A stretch of 64,000 nt of DNA from Heliocidaris erythrogramma (GCA_025617745.1 CM046854.1:56632258-56696257), one strand, 5' to 3'. Shown: positions 36,712-48,093, counted from the stretch's first letter. Notes: a model not told the origin generated them from the letters alone. Program-made: numbers and translations.

Positions 36712-36791
36712 TTAACCCGTTGACTACTGAATTCTTTAACTCTCATAGGCTTAATACAGGAGCCATCCGGTTCCCGTAGTCTGTGGGTTGA
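36712..36791. mobile_element. 80-bp MITE, copy 1
   Basis: TTAACCCGTTGACTAC at one end and GTAGTCTGTGGGTTGA at the other form inverted ends. The middle, TCTCATAGGCTTAATACAGG, is shared with the inverted copy at 38199-38278. TTAA at the left may be its target site. Confidence 0.65.
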
Positions 36792-38198
36792 TGGACAGGT
36801 GATTTAACACTTTGTTTCTCAGGATGAAAAACAATCAGGGGCCTGGGAGCCGGGGGTGCGGGGAAAAAATCAGGGGGTGCGCAGCACCCCTTGCACCCCC
36901 TAGAGGGCTAAGGATGCTGGGGGTGCTGTAGCTAAAAAGTAGTTAAAAAGAGATCCTAAAACTTGAACGCTGAGGACCCTTTTTTTTTTTTTTTGCTTGT
37001 CAGAGACACTAAAATGCTGAGGACCTTTTTTTTTTGCTCACAGCAGCTCCAGTAACAAAATCGTTCCCAGGCCCCTGAAAACAGTGAAAGTGAAAGTAGG
37101 ATTGGAGGCGTGATGTCACGTTTGATAGACAAACTTTCTTTTTAAAACCATTGTTAATTCTATCACATGCATTATTTATAACACTTTTTATAAACCGCAA
37201 TCCATACGGGGATTCAGCATTCCCGCCCCCTGAGATGAGGAATTCCACTAAGGAATACACACTGGAAACAAACAAATACCCAAAAGGAAATTTACTTATT
37301 TGCCCCATTAAAACGATGATCTTTTAAGGGCTCAGTGTTCCTCAAGCAGTTTGAAATAGCTTTATGCACAATACCACATTCATGTTTAGTTTCAATATTC
37401 TTAAACGTTTACTTGCCACAAGCTTCGGAATATTGAGCTAATGCCTTGTATTTATTAGCACAGGTGGCCATCGGGGGAGGGGTGGCGGACAGAGAAATTT
37501 TAAAGACTAATATAAGATGTATAGCAAATAATGAGTAAAGGCTAGTCGCCCCCCCCCCCCCCCCCCCCCCCCCCGCTCTGTGAAAAGAACACTCCTGTTT
37601 AGTATAACAATATTGATTTTATGTGTATCTTTGTGCTAAGTAAATTATCATTCCCATGTCGAAAATGTGACCCATCGATTTCTGCTTCCTTATTAGGTTA
37701 TTTTGTTTTAGACTGGGTTTAAGCTCGATCTACAGTGTCTTACTGTAACTGTTTAACTGGTAGTTCAACAAAGGAATCCCTGCTTCCGAAACGGAGAAGG
37801 GGTGCCTTCCCAAGCTCATGACTTCACACCCTCTTCCCTTAAACGCAACTCTCGGTCTCTTCTAAAGCAAACAATGCACGCTTTTCCTCACTTCCGAATA
37901 TGACATGTTAGGTTCATGAAGAAAGGGTAGAAAATGCCCCTTATAACCTTCTCATTTCTACACCAGATACCAGTCATATGTTTCATACTGTAACGTGATC
38001 AGTTACATCCTTCCCACGTGTTCCGATTTAACCACAGAATAGCTTTATCAGCTCATAATCACTAACTAGTACTGATATGGGAGCGTAATAAATAATTAAT
38101 AGGCCCTAATGTTTAAACATTTATTCAATGTTCGATGATGATAGGTGTAATAAATAGACCTAATATTGGCGTGCCTCAACATGTTTTTGCAAACTATG
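36792..38198. other. No gene recognised
   Basis: Contains a repeated GGGGGTGC phrase (36850-36920), T runs near 36980 and 37030, and a C run of about 26 bases at 37549-37574. No exon supported. Confidence 0.5.
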
Positions 38199-38278
38199 TT
38201 AACCCATAGACTACGGGAACCGGGTGGCTTCTGTATTATGCCTATGAGATTTAAAGAACTCAGTAGTCAACGGGTTAA
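38199..38278. mobile_element. 80-bp MITE, copy 2 (inverted to copy 1)
   Basis: TTAACCCATAGACTACGGGA to CAGTAGTCAACGGGTTAA; the body matches copy 1 in reverse orientation. TTAA stands at both ends (38199-38202 and 38275-38278), so TTAA is the likely target duplication. Confidence 0.7.
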
Positions 38279-38420
38279 ACCTGTGCCGATCACTGGCTTC
38301 CACAGACCTTCTTGTTCAAAACCATATCCATGGGTATTGATTGTAGCCTATCTCACAGCTGCAGATTGACGACATTCAATCTACAGCCCCACACAACCGA
38401 AACAATAAGCCCAGCCACAA

Positions 38421-39102
38421 CCCTAAAAAAGGGGGGGGTGGATTCCACCCCCCGCCCCGAGATCTCGACCGTCGACCGCGCGCTCGCGCCAAAAATCTGC
38501 ACGCTCGTCATCCACAATGTAATCTACAAAACTGTATAATGCTCCGGAAAAAAAAATCACATTGATTAATTATGCATGAAATCAAAATTTTGCTTTAAAT
38601 CATTAAATAAAGCTCCAAAAATGCTAAGTTTTGGTCTAGACACTCTTTCCACTATTCTTAGCAAATATACTTGAACAAAATTCGGTATCAAAATTGATTT
38701 ATTATGTATTTTATGGTATTTAAAATTTCTTATGTATTTCTTTGGGTTTTTTTACCTTGTTATTTATTGTTTTTTGGATGAAATTTGTCGGACAATTTTG
38801 CAAACATAAACATCATAAAATTAATGAATTGTAATCAGCAAATGTACAAATATTCATAGATTTCAAGATGTTGGCTAAAAACACATTTTGTATTGAAATT
38901 GAGCAATTTGTGGTCTGACGTGCAAGTACGAAACGTTGAGTAACTTCAGAACCTCGTGCCAGGACATCGCGAATTTGGTCTCAAAAGATGCGTGGGATTC
39001 GAAAGAAAAAAGTCATGAAACGCTGCGGCGACTGCTTTGCGCGTTGCGGACATATCGCGAGAAACGTCTAGGGGGTGGATTCCACCCCCGGCCCTTTTAG
39101 GG
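38421..39102. mobile_element. TTAA-type MITE (piggyBac-like), copy 1
   Basis: Starts CCCTAAAAAAGG and ends CCCTTTTAGGG followed by TTAA. Next to each end stands a GGTGGATTCCACC palindrome with G/C runs. The interior, for example TTAATTATGCATGAAATC and GGTCTAGACACTCTTT, is shared in reverse orientation with 55784-56451. CCC ends plus TTAA suggest piggyBac. It is non-coding. Confidence 0.8.
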
Positions 39103-39182
39103 TTAAGTTACAGAGAGCACGAGCTGAGAGGAGTCACGTATTGTCATCAAACACCCGGGACTGAAGAAGAAGAGGGCAACCA

Positions 39183-39430
39183 GGGGCGGATCAAGGATTT
39201 TGTATAACAGGGGGCACACAAATGCAGGTTTGTCAACTTTTGGAAAAGGTAGACCCGTATTTTTTGGTCTTGCCAGCTCTCGAAAAGTCGCTCAGTCGGT
39301 GACAAAATTGTTTTTTTCGCCAGACCTCCAAAATTTGCTCAGTGGGGGGGGGGGGGGGGGGGGGGGTTATGGGGTCCAGTTTCCCTCCATAATTCCCTGA
39401 CAAGCAAAAAAAAAGGTTGGGGGCAACATC
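39183..39430. repeat. Repeat family 'GGGGCGGATC...CTCAGTGGGG', copy 1
   Basis: AGGGGCGGATCAAGGATTTT then CTCCAAAATTTGCTCAGTGG, a G run, and TATGGGGTCCAGTTTCCCTC. Close relatives stand at 46471-46680 and, in part, at 50740-50800. Probably a worn hAT-like MITE, but the right end is not defined. Confidence 0.6.
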
Positions 39431-40356
39431 CAGGGGGGTTTTTTAATTTGGTTGGGGAATCCCCATACTCCAAAAAACAATAATAACCTCTTGCACACAT
39501 AACGGTTAGTAGTTTCATTTTAAAGGCCACAAACTTATATGGCAGCCAACATTTTTTCTCTCTGTATTTTTTTTTTGGGGGGGGATAGCATGCAAATTCC
39601 TTGTGATTTACGCAGGTTTTATTTGACTAGTTGAGCTATGATTTAGGCCTATACCTTTAGAGAGCAAGTCACAAATATCAAAATTAACGACAGGCCTATG
39701 TGGCTACGGGAATTAAAATTATTCCAAGATCCCTATTTCCACCTATGACAGCTGAAAGGCCAAAAGCATGCATATAGTCCTTAGGATTTATGAGGGGGTT
39801 TTGTGTGTGTTTTCTGTGTTTTATTTATTTTTTAGCCTTCATAATACAAGCTTTCCCAGAGTCTCAATTTACATGTAAGTCTCATTTTTCATATGTTCAA
39901 ACAAAAACTACCGGTACCAGTACCTTCCTTTTTTCACGTGCAAAAAATATCGCAGACGACGCCTTTTTGGGTCAAAAGCTTGCATAGTCCCAGGGATTTA
40001 TGCGGGGTTTATTTGTTATAGGCCTATCGTTTCTGAGCTATAGATTTTTATCATTTCAAATAGATTCTTGGGGACTGAATTAAAATCATTAAAAAATCCT
40101 AGTTGCGTGTTAAGCTTAGCAGCTAGCTGGAAGGCCAAAACCATGCATAATCCCTGGGATTACACGGGTTTATTCCACTTCATTTAAGTCCGACTCGAAT
40201 TATATTATGTCTAATTCACAAGAAATTCCAGGCACTGGGGAACTATATCATTCTTTAAATCCCTGTTTTCACGTGTTTACCGTATGCGGCAGCAGTCAAA
40301 AAACAGGAGAGGCGGCGCTCCCGGGGTGGGGTTGGCTGGGGGAACTACAGTGCCCC

Positions 40357-40790
40357 CCCCCCCTTCAAGTACCCCCAAAATTTCCCTTTTTGTCTATGAA
40401 ATGTACCCTTTTTATAGCGGATGAGTGCCCCCTTTTCTTCGTATAGTGGAACTTTCTTCTAGCAATTGCCATTTTAACCTTCTGATAAGTGCCCCATAAG
40501 AATTAGTACCTCTTTTGAAATCTGATAAGTACCCGTTTTCGTTAGATTTCTAATTGTGCAATTTTCCTTTTCACCTCTGATATGTGCTCCTTTTTAAGTG
40601 CCCCCTTTTACTTCAAATTGGCAGTGTCCCCTTTCCTTTTAATAGCAATATTTTTCCGTTTGATAATGCCGCTTTGGTCTTCTGATAAGTGTCCCTTTCT
40701 TACCTCTACGTCCTAATTTCCCATTTTCCGTTTTAATAGTGCAATTTTCCCTTCCGTTAATTATTATCATTATTAGAAAAATACTGTTAA
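40357..40790. repeat. Decayed tandem repeat around TGATAAGTGCCCC
   Basis: About a dozen loosely spaced GTGCCCCTTTT-like units (every 25-45 bases) separated by T-rich text. The same kind of unit, inverted, fills 49380-49960, and a shorter array stands at 43430-43620. Confidence 0.65.
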
Positions 40791-41227
40791 TAATTAAATA
40801 CCCGTTGCTTTCATAATTAGAAATATGTAGATTTTTTTGCTCACAAAGAAATAATCAGACCATTCAGACCATTGATACACACCACTGGAAAGTAGTTTCA
40901 TCCTGAACAATATTAACATAAAAAAAATTGTGTCGAAAATGATCATCGATAATGTATTAATCGGAATGCAGCGGTATAGGCCCACTAATGTCTCAAAGTG
41001 GCATTCTCCGCCTTGTTTTCACCCTTTTGAAGGTCCCCCTTTTTCCCCACAAGTGCCACTTGTTTTGGAGACTCCCCCCCCCCCCCCCCTTTGAACATCT
41101 TATCGCCTCCCCTGAAAAAAACAGACATACTTCCCGGGTTTTGTATTGAAACTATAGGTTCAAGACATATTTGTCCAACTATCCATCCTTCCTCGGACAC
41201 TATCCATCCTCCCTCAGATTTGAACAT

Positions 41228-41248
41228 TACATATATATATATATATAT
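41228..41248. repeat. AT dinucleotide microsatellite
   Basis: Short alternating AT tract. Confidence 0.9.
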
Positions 41249-41454
41249 GGCAAACGTATCTTATTGAGTCTTTTTTACACAGCAATTTACGCTTGCACTG
41301 ATTGTCTGGGCACCCTTAACGTACCTCTCGACAGACTCGAGTTCAAATACCGAAATAAATATAAAATTTATACCATATAGTTTTCAACATGTAGCCTTAG
41401 CAGTACTCGCTTTATATTGGTATTACTGGACTGTAGGCCTATCGACCTCCCGGA

Positions 41455-41690
41455 CCAGTGTTGCCGGCGACAAAAATTCTATTCTGCTAAAGCGAGCAGC
41501 AAAAATTTCTGTTCAACTTTTTTACTCAAAAATACTCCAAAATTCTCTGACAAGCAAAAAAAAATACCAGAATTCTGATAAAATTCTGCTAGAATAAGTC
41601 GAATTCTGCTAAGAATAAATGCTAAATGCTAAAGCGGTCAAAATTCTTCTAAAAGCAGAATTCTGCTAACTCTGGCAACTATTTCCCGGA
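41455..41690. repeat. Degenerate AATTCTGCTAA repeat
   Basis: AATTCTGCTA and close variants recur about seven times with irregular spacing. The block also holds TTCTCTGACAAGCAAAAAAA, which is shared with 39395-39415. Confidence 0.5.
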
Positions 41691-41786
41691 CGCGTATTTT
41701 TTTTTTCTGGCAGGACTTCCGCCATTTATGTAGGGCTCTGGTCAAGAGGCCCCGTTTGAAGACTTTGAGAGACTACAACTTTAACA

Positions 41787-41944
41787 GGGGCCGCGGAACG
41801 TCTTGGAAAGTGGAGGGGCTGAGTTGGGGGGGGGGGGGCTGCGTGTATACCACATTTTTGCACTGCCATACGTTTGCACGTGTTTACTGAAAAAAGTGGG
41901 GGCTGCAGCCCCCCCCCCCCCCCCCCCCCCGGTTCCGCGGTCCC
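41787..41944. mobile_element. Short MITE with GGGGCCGCGGAAC ends
   Basis: GGGGCCGCGGAAC at the left and GTTCCGCGGTCCC at the right are inverted with one mismatch. It contains a G run and a run of about 22 C. It is non-coding; the target duplication is unclear. Confidence 0.6.
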
Positions 41945-42599
41945 TTTTTAAGACTTCTATTTTCCCAAAGTTCGCTCTATTTTTATTTCAGCAAAAGAAA
42001 TTTTTGTCAATGTATTTGACACAACATATGTTGAGTTCACAAAAAGATAAGCAGGTTCTTTGGAGATAATGGAGAAAATATGAAATTTTGTGTACAAAAC
42101 ATTATGAGAGTTGTACTACTGAACCACTCTGCTTTAAATTGCTTCTACCTCTTCATTAAAATGGATATTTCTCCAGGGTTTCATTCTCCAAGGTTTCATT
42201 CTCCTTTAAGTTTAGTTTCATAAAACTGTGTTTCACTACGTTCGCATATCCAGCACGTACGGGTATTAAACTTATTTTCACAATACTCACCCTTTGACCT
42301 ACAAGACTAGACTCCGAACTTCGATTCCTCCATGTAGTTAGTACACGTACACTAAACTAACAGCTGATATGTCACCACACAAATTCACTCCTCTGTTGAA
42401 TTATTTTATTGACACTCCGACTCAAAGTGTGTTGCCCACAGTCAATAAAAGCAGGCTACTTGTTTTACAAATTTAAATTCATGAAACAATAATGAACACA
42501 GAATTTGTCAGCCGATTAATTTTTGCGCAATAATACGTATGCCTATTACAAAGTACATGTATGCTATTCAGCAGTCACGGGACATCGGCCCGGCCGGGG

Positions 42600-43740
42600 A
42601 TTCCCCCAAATAGTGTGGCTTAGCGTTTGAGGTGAATAAAATACCATTTTTGGTACGGAGCTTCCTTATGGACTATCTTTTGATGAAGGGTGGCCACCCA
42701 AAACGGGTTCGGGAACAGGGTAAGAGGAGCATGGTGGGGGTGACCCGCTTCCATGGTCCAGAAATGTGGATTTTATGCACATGATTGTATCATATGTGTG
42801 AGCTGTATGATGGAAAATTATGCACAAATATATTAATTTACGACGTGATATATAATCCCGGTGTGATATATTCTAAAACAGGAAGGGGAGCCACCCAAAC
42901 CGGGTTCGGGATCAGAGTCGGGGGGAGGGGGGGTGGGGGTGATCCCCTTCCATGGTCCATATAAATGTGGATTTTATTCACATTGTATCATGTGAGCTGG
43001 AAATTCTGGACAAATGTATTAGATTATGATGTGATATATTTTAAAACAGGACAGGAAGACCCCGGGTGTAACCCTCCCCCAGTTCCCCTCCCCCCCCCCC
43101 CCCCCACCATGCCCCAAGAGGTCAAGAGACCCCCCCCCCCCTCCCCCCCCCCCCCCCACCTTGGCCATGTAGATAGGTGTCTAGCCAAAATAAATATCAA
43201 TTTTTAAGGTAACAATCAAACATCTGATAATACACAGAGCATGAGGGTGGAGAGGACATGAATAGGGTTCATGGAGGGAGGAGGCGGGTCGCACTACCAT
43301 TGGGGGATATAAAAAATTTCCCCAGACAGATGAAAAAAAATTATTTAATGAATTGAAAAACCAAACTATCGGAAATCGAAGATTAGACTAGCAAAGGGTG
43401 GGGGTGTTACAGCGATAGGGGAAGCAGAGGCAGCACTGCTTGGGGGCAGTGCCCATTTTACATAAGATAGTGTTCCTTTTACATAAAAGTGCCTTTTTAG
43501 ATATGGAAGTGCCCCGTTATGCAAAGGTAAAATGCATCTTTTTACAAAGTGACGGGACCCTTTCAAATAGGAAAAGTGCACTTTTTACATAGAAGAGTGC
43601 CCCCATTTATATAAAAAGGGCTCCTCCAATGATGCTGATGGATCCTCAGTCTGAGACCTTCCAAATGTTGGAGAGACCAGGGGGTCTCAACTCCGCTTCT
43701 GCACCCGGCTTTCCATGGGGGCATTTCCGGCGGGCGTCTT
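42600..43740 (+). repeat. 1.1-kb repeat, plus-oriented copy
   Basis: Begins with two tandem units of about 205 bp (GTGGCCACCCAAAACGGGTT / CTTCCATGGTCCAGAAATG...), then a middle block with CATGAATAGGGTTCATGGAG, then short GTGCCC-type units (43430-43620) and a segment GCCGGAAATGCCCCCATGG read on the minus strand that also occurs at 63515-63540. An inverted copy lies at 49370-50690. No coding capacity is seen; the class is unknown. Confidence 0.75.
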
Positions 43741-43825
43741 TTTTTTTTTGTAACCAAGCCTAGGCAGAAACCCCTTTTTGAAGACTTTGAAACAGACTAC
43801 AAGTATCGGACTTGTATTTTCTAAA

Positions 43826-43849
43826 CCCTAACCCTAACCCTAACCCTAA
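43826..43849. repeat. Interstitial telomere-type repeat
   Basis: Four exact CCCTAA units in a row, preceded by CTAAA. CCCTAA/TTAGGG is the telomere repeat of echinoderms and most animals, so this is a small internal copy. Confidence 0.9.
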
Positions 43850-43876
43850 TAAGCAAAAGAAAATTTCGTAATAATC

Positions 43877-43947
43877 TTCTGCCGAGGTTCGAACTCGTGG
43901 TTCCTTCACCAAGAGAGGACTGGATTATCCGATTGCGCCACACAGAA
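43877..43947 (-). pseudogene. tRNA-Arg-like remnant
   Basis: 71 bases on the minus strand have tRNA layout: TTCTGTG at the 5' end pairs with CAGAA at the 3' end; GTGGCGCAATCGGATAA is close to the box A of arginine tRNAs; GAGTTCGAACCTC is box B. The anticodon loop region reads CCTCTCT with a possible TCT. Stem pairing is imperfect, so this is a pseudogene or a SINE head rather than a working tRNA. Confidence 0.5.
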
Positions 43948-43989
43948 CAGCTGCTCGATGTCCTTGCTCGTTTTATTATATAGCTAAAA

Positions 43990-44041
43990 TTCGTTTTCAT
44001 GAATATTCATGCCGATTAGTCTTGACGGAATAAACCGTATT
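43990..44041. repeat. Short repeat shared with 29801-29853
   Basis: CATGAATATTCATGCCGATT then AGTCTTGACGGAATAAACCG, nearly as at 29801-29853. It follows the tRNA-Arg-like remnant by about 45 bases. Confidence 0.6.
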
Positions 44042-44329
44042 AGTATGAAAAAATGCGAAATCTGCCTAGCTTGGTTACCAAAAAATTACACACGGCGAGT
44101 CAAAGTGCACACTGCTCCCACTGTTCATGTATTAGCCTATGAAGCCAACTTTTTTTCAGTGTACCAGCGAAAACCAGATTTTAGCCGGCGCGCAGCGCGT
44201 AAAGTTATTGAAATTATATATTTGAATATTCATGAGCTTTTATAATTAATTAACATAAAACTAAACTAAACTTAGGCGTATACTGTACTTTTGCAGCAAA
44301 AATGTGCAGAAGATGATGAAGAACTAGAA

Positions 44330-44690
44330 GACAAAGATAAAGAAGAAGAAAAAAAGAAGAGGAAGAAGATGAAATAGAAGATGAAGAAGAAAAAAGAAGA
44401 GGACGAGGAAAAGGAAGAAGAGGAAGAAGAAAAGGAAGATGAAGAAAAGAAGACGAAAAAGAAGATGAAGATGAAAAGGAAGTGCAAGAGGAAGAAGAAA
44501 AAAAAGATGAAGAAAAAAATGAAGAGGAAGAGGAGGAAGAAGAGGAAGAGGAGGAAGAAGAAGAACAAGAAGAAAAGGAAGATGAAGAAAAGAAGACGAA
44601 AAAGAAGATGAAGATGAAAAGGAAGTGCAAGAGGAAGAAGAAAAGAAGAAGAAGAAGAAGAAGAGGAGGAGGAGGAAGAAGAAGCCCTCC
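44330..44690. repeat. 360-bp purine tract (GAA/GAAGAG)
   Basis: Almost pure A/G on the plus strand with scattered T and C. A block of about 70 bases starting GAAGATGAAGAAAAGAAGAC is present twice, 150 bases apart (about 44428 and 44578). Long open frames on both strands here (poly-Glu/Lys and poly-Ser/Phe) are composition artefacts. Confidence 0.9.
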
Positions 44691-44699
44691 TTCGATATT

Positions 44700-46460
44700 G
44701 AATTTCCCTTCATTGAACGCTTTTTTGTGCCTTGCAGATCTGGCATATCATATCTCAAGTAAAAGTACAAAGGGAAAATTTGCTCCCCATGACCTCATAT
44801 AAATTATGTACCACCATGTACCAAGGTTGCATAAGGCTGTATTTACACCAATCCACCTTCACACTTCAGAATACATGCCATATTGTGCCTGCATCATCAT
44901 CAGCATCACCACCACATCTTTCACAAGTTTATGGGGAAAAAAAACAAAATAGAAGTTTCTCAGTGTGAAATGATGTTTATTAAACTAACTCACTTATCAA
45001 CATAAAAGTTAATGCTCTCTTGAAATGCAATATACAGATTACAACATATTGTTTATGGACAACAAATCACGGAGCAGGTGAGGGGGCGGCATACCAATTG
45101 CTATTTTATTTCAGTTTATAAGCAAACAAGTTTAAATCTAGTGACATCCGATATATAGGTGGATTATAATGTATATCCATGTACATCCCTTCAATCTATC
45201 ATCAGAATATACAAGACATAAAAGTCCAAAGAGACCACCTTACTGCCCAAAATGATGAGACGATGTTTGTCCAAATATTGGTAGTTTTGAAAATTTCGGC
45301 GTGGGCTGAAACTCCCAAGCGCAAGATTCGTCTGCTTAGAAACATGCCCCAGATTGATGGCACAACCATTGCACAGATGATAAAAAGGAAGAAATTACAG
45401 ATTATAGAACCATTTGCGTTTCAAGAAAAATTATCATAGCTATCGCAGGATAGCTTCAAGAATTTGAATTCAATGAAAGGGATTATCACTTAAGGTTGAA
45501 GATCAAATAAATATGATTACATCTTAATGCACTACTTATGCATACAATTATAAACACACGTTGCATTAAAGATGATGAACTAAAATCATATTTCATAATG
45601 TAGTCATGCCACATTTTTCTAACTCTATTTCTAAATTACAATGGAATTAAAAGGAAAATTATTTGATTTTGAAAATTTATTGGTTATAGTTTAAATTTAA
45701 ATTACTGCATTATTCTGAGATGACATGATAACTAACTGTACTTAAAAGGTTTTTATCAAATATTTTTTGAAGTGTGAAAAGAATTTAGAATTAGGCTCAA
45801 GATTAATCACTTTCTCATAATCATGTTTCAAATGGGCCAATCGTACCAAATGCAATATATTTTTAATTACGTGTACATGGAGATGTACACCTACAAAAGG
45901 TAAATCCGATGTAAAATTTAGTCTTTGCTTTTATTTCAAAATTACGAATTAGGGGGTGTATCTATAAATCATCTTGAAGTGAAATGTCAAGTGATTGCAA
46001 TAAGGGCCATTCAACCCTGAACCACCCCCCCCCCCAAAAAAAAAAAAACCAAAAAAATGAAAAAATGAAAAAAAATAATGAAAAAAAAAATGGAAAAATA
46101 AATAAAAGTTACAAATCTGTTTGTTTTCCCTTTGAATAATATGTTAGCTCTTTCTTAACTTTGACATTCAATTTCCAGCTCAGAAATAGCATTCCTGACA
46201 TTTAGAATAAATGTAATTGCCATTATGTAAATTAGCAATAAATCTCGAGAGAAATTAATTAATTAAACTTTATGTTTAAATGATAATAAATATAAAAATA
46301 CTTCGATCCTTAATGACTCCGTTACTTGACACGTAACAAGCAATGTAACTGATGAGCTTCCTTGGACAACCTGCATTATAAAAACAAAAAGAAAGGACAA
46401 ACAAAAATTAAACTTCTTGTAGACTGTGGACTGGATTTTAAAGAAGGAAACAAAAATGGG
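44700..46460. other. No gene confidently recognised
   Basis: AT-rich. One 86-residue open frame at 45179-45439 (ISAWAETPKRKIRLLRNMPQ type text) is basic and has no motif I know; neither splice borders nor a promoter support it. C and A runs at 46024-46050. Confidence 0.4.
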
Positions 46461-46470
46461 TACATCTATC

Positions 46471-46750
46471 CAGGGGCGGATCCAGGATTTTGTATAATAA
46501 GGGGGGGGGGAGGAGGGGCATACAAATGCTGGATTGTCAACTTTGGGAAACTGCTAGGAGGGAGATCTGTATATTGTTTGGTCTTGCCAGCCCTCCAAAT
46601 ATCGCTCAGTGGGGGAGGGGGGTTATGGGGTCCTGTTTCCCTCCATAAATATCTGACACGAAAACTAAACAAGAACAAAAACAAAAACAAAAAAGGTTTT
46701 CCGTTCCAAAAGGGGGGCACAATGCATACTGTTGTTTGAAAGGGGGCACG
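46471..46750. repeat. Repeat family 'GGGGCGGATC...CTCAGTGGGG', copy 2
   Basis: CAGGGGCGGATCCAGGATTT, then CCAGCCCTCCAAATATCGCT, CAGTGGGGGAGG and TATGGGGTCCTGTTTCCCTC, matching the copy at 39183 in the same orientation. GGGGGCACAATGC and a C run of about 20 close the block. Confidence 0.65.
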
Positions 46751-47159
46751 GGCCGGGATTGTCCCCCCCCCCCCCCCCCCCCCCAAAAAAAAACCCAAAA
46801 AAAACAACAACAAACAAACAAACAAACAAAAAACCCACCACTGCATTTGTTCTTCCTTCTTAATTATAGAAATGTAAATCTAAGTTTAAATCATTTAACA
46901 GACGTACATATTTTCATCTTCCATTCCAAATTTGATCCTAGACCAAGGCATTTAGTAAACTTTAAAACGGCTAAATCAAAATAATTTACTGGACTTTAGA
47001 ATTTTGATTTTGACTGCACTGACTATGTCGGTAGAAATCTAAGTCTATTAATAATAAGATCTAATCTTACAGAACTACTACTAAGACTAAGCAATGGAAT
47101 ATTGAAATTTACACCAATTATGTGGGCTTAGAGGTCTACATTTTCAAAAAACAATTTAC

Positions 47160-47312
47160 CTTTCCAGTTCAACTTGGGTTTCCTGCAGTGAGTGGATGAC
47201 AATAATCTACAGCCCAGCCCCAGGTAGGGTCTATCAGTTTTTAGTATCACGATACTGAATGATCTGGTCCTGGTCCCCCTGTGTTTCTCTACTTCGGTCC
47301 AAGGCAATAGCT
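47160..47312 (-). CDS. Possible internal exon, unknown protein
   Basis: Read on the minus strand, 153 bases lie between a good acceptor (TTCTCTTTTGATTGCAG) and a good donor (GAAAG|GTAAATTG). One frame is open throughout and gives 50 residues with symmetric phase 1, including VEKHRGTRTRSFSIVILKTD. No domain is recognised. It is upstream of nothing else I can join, though the candidate first exon at 48428-48527 is on the same strand; a phase-1 join of the two would create a stop, so they are probably not neighbours in one transcript. Confidence 0.3.
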
Positions 47313-47521
47313 CTGCAATCAAAAGAGAACAAGAGGTTAGAATCATAGTAGTAATTAAAAGCATGCCACAAATCTGTTTAAATTAATAATATTACGCGCA
47401 CATGAAGGCCCTATGTACTCTCTCGTCTCAGTGACAATGGTGACTCGTCATGGTTGTCACTACAGAGTACAGTAGTACACAAAATAAATTGGGACACCTC
47501 TCTGAGTAGCAGCATAAGGTT

Positions 47522-47647
47522 TAGACCGAAATTTTCTGTCTCTCGTTCGTTAGCCTCTTATTTGGATAGGGTCGGCCACGGCCATTCTGTGGCCGACCCT
47601 ATCCAAATAAGAGGCTAACGAACGAGAGACAGAAAATTTCGGTCTAC
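47522..47647. mobile_element. Near-perfect hairpin MITE with 8-bp target duplication
   Basis: A 126-bp element runs from TAGACCGAAATTTTCTGTCT through GGATAGGGTCGGCCACGGCC and back through its inverted copy. The arms of about 55 bases are essentially identical, and ATAAGGTT flanks both sides exactly (47514-47521, 47648-47655). Identical arms and duplication point to a recent insertion; the 8-bp duplication suggests hAT. Confidence 0.85.
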
Positions 47648-47974
47648 ATAAGGTTATACTGACTGTATATAATAAAGAACATTTTAATCTGGTCCAGCAT
47701 GATTCAGGACATTATCATTCAAATTCTAAGTTGATCTTTCTAGACCCTCCTTAAACCAAGTTCAAGGCGAGGCCGAGGGCCTAACTCTAAGTCTAAGGCA
47801 GGCCTAGAATAGACCCAGGCTATCGTAGCCGTAGGCAAAGCGCAGTTAGCCGGCCAGGCTCGGCGCACCCAAAACTAACAGACCGCTGGGCAAGATCTTA
47901 CCCGGCGCGGCCCAGCTCACCAGAGTGAGGATCTTGCACATTCAGTGTCATGATCAATCTTGAACAGGTCCACA

Positions 47975-48093
47975 TCTACCGCAGATTGTCGGTAATGAAG
48001 CCATGCACTTTACTTTTCAATTCAATTGAATTCAATTCAATTCAATTCAATCTACCGCAGATTGTCGGTAATGAAGCCATGCACTTTACTTTT
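47975..48093. repeat. Duplicated 43-bp block around an AATTC microsatellite
   Basis: TCTACCGCAGATTGTCGGTA plus AATGAAGCCATGCACTTTAC occurs at 47975-48017 and again at 48050-48093, with imperfect AATTC units between. It looks like a recent local duplication. Confidence 0.85.

Noticed and set aside
44250-44802. Several overlapping frames rich in Glu/Lys or Ser/Phe
   Set aside because: Pure consequence of the GAA-type purine tract.
45179-45439. 86-residue basic frame
   Set aside because: No recognised motif, splice border or promoter; kept only as a remark in the gap description.
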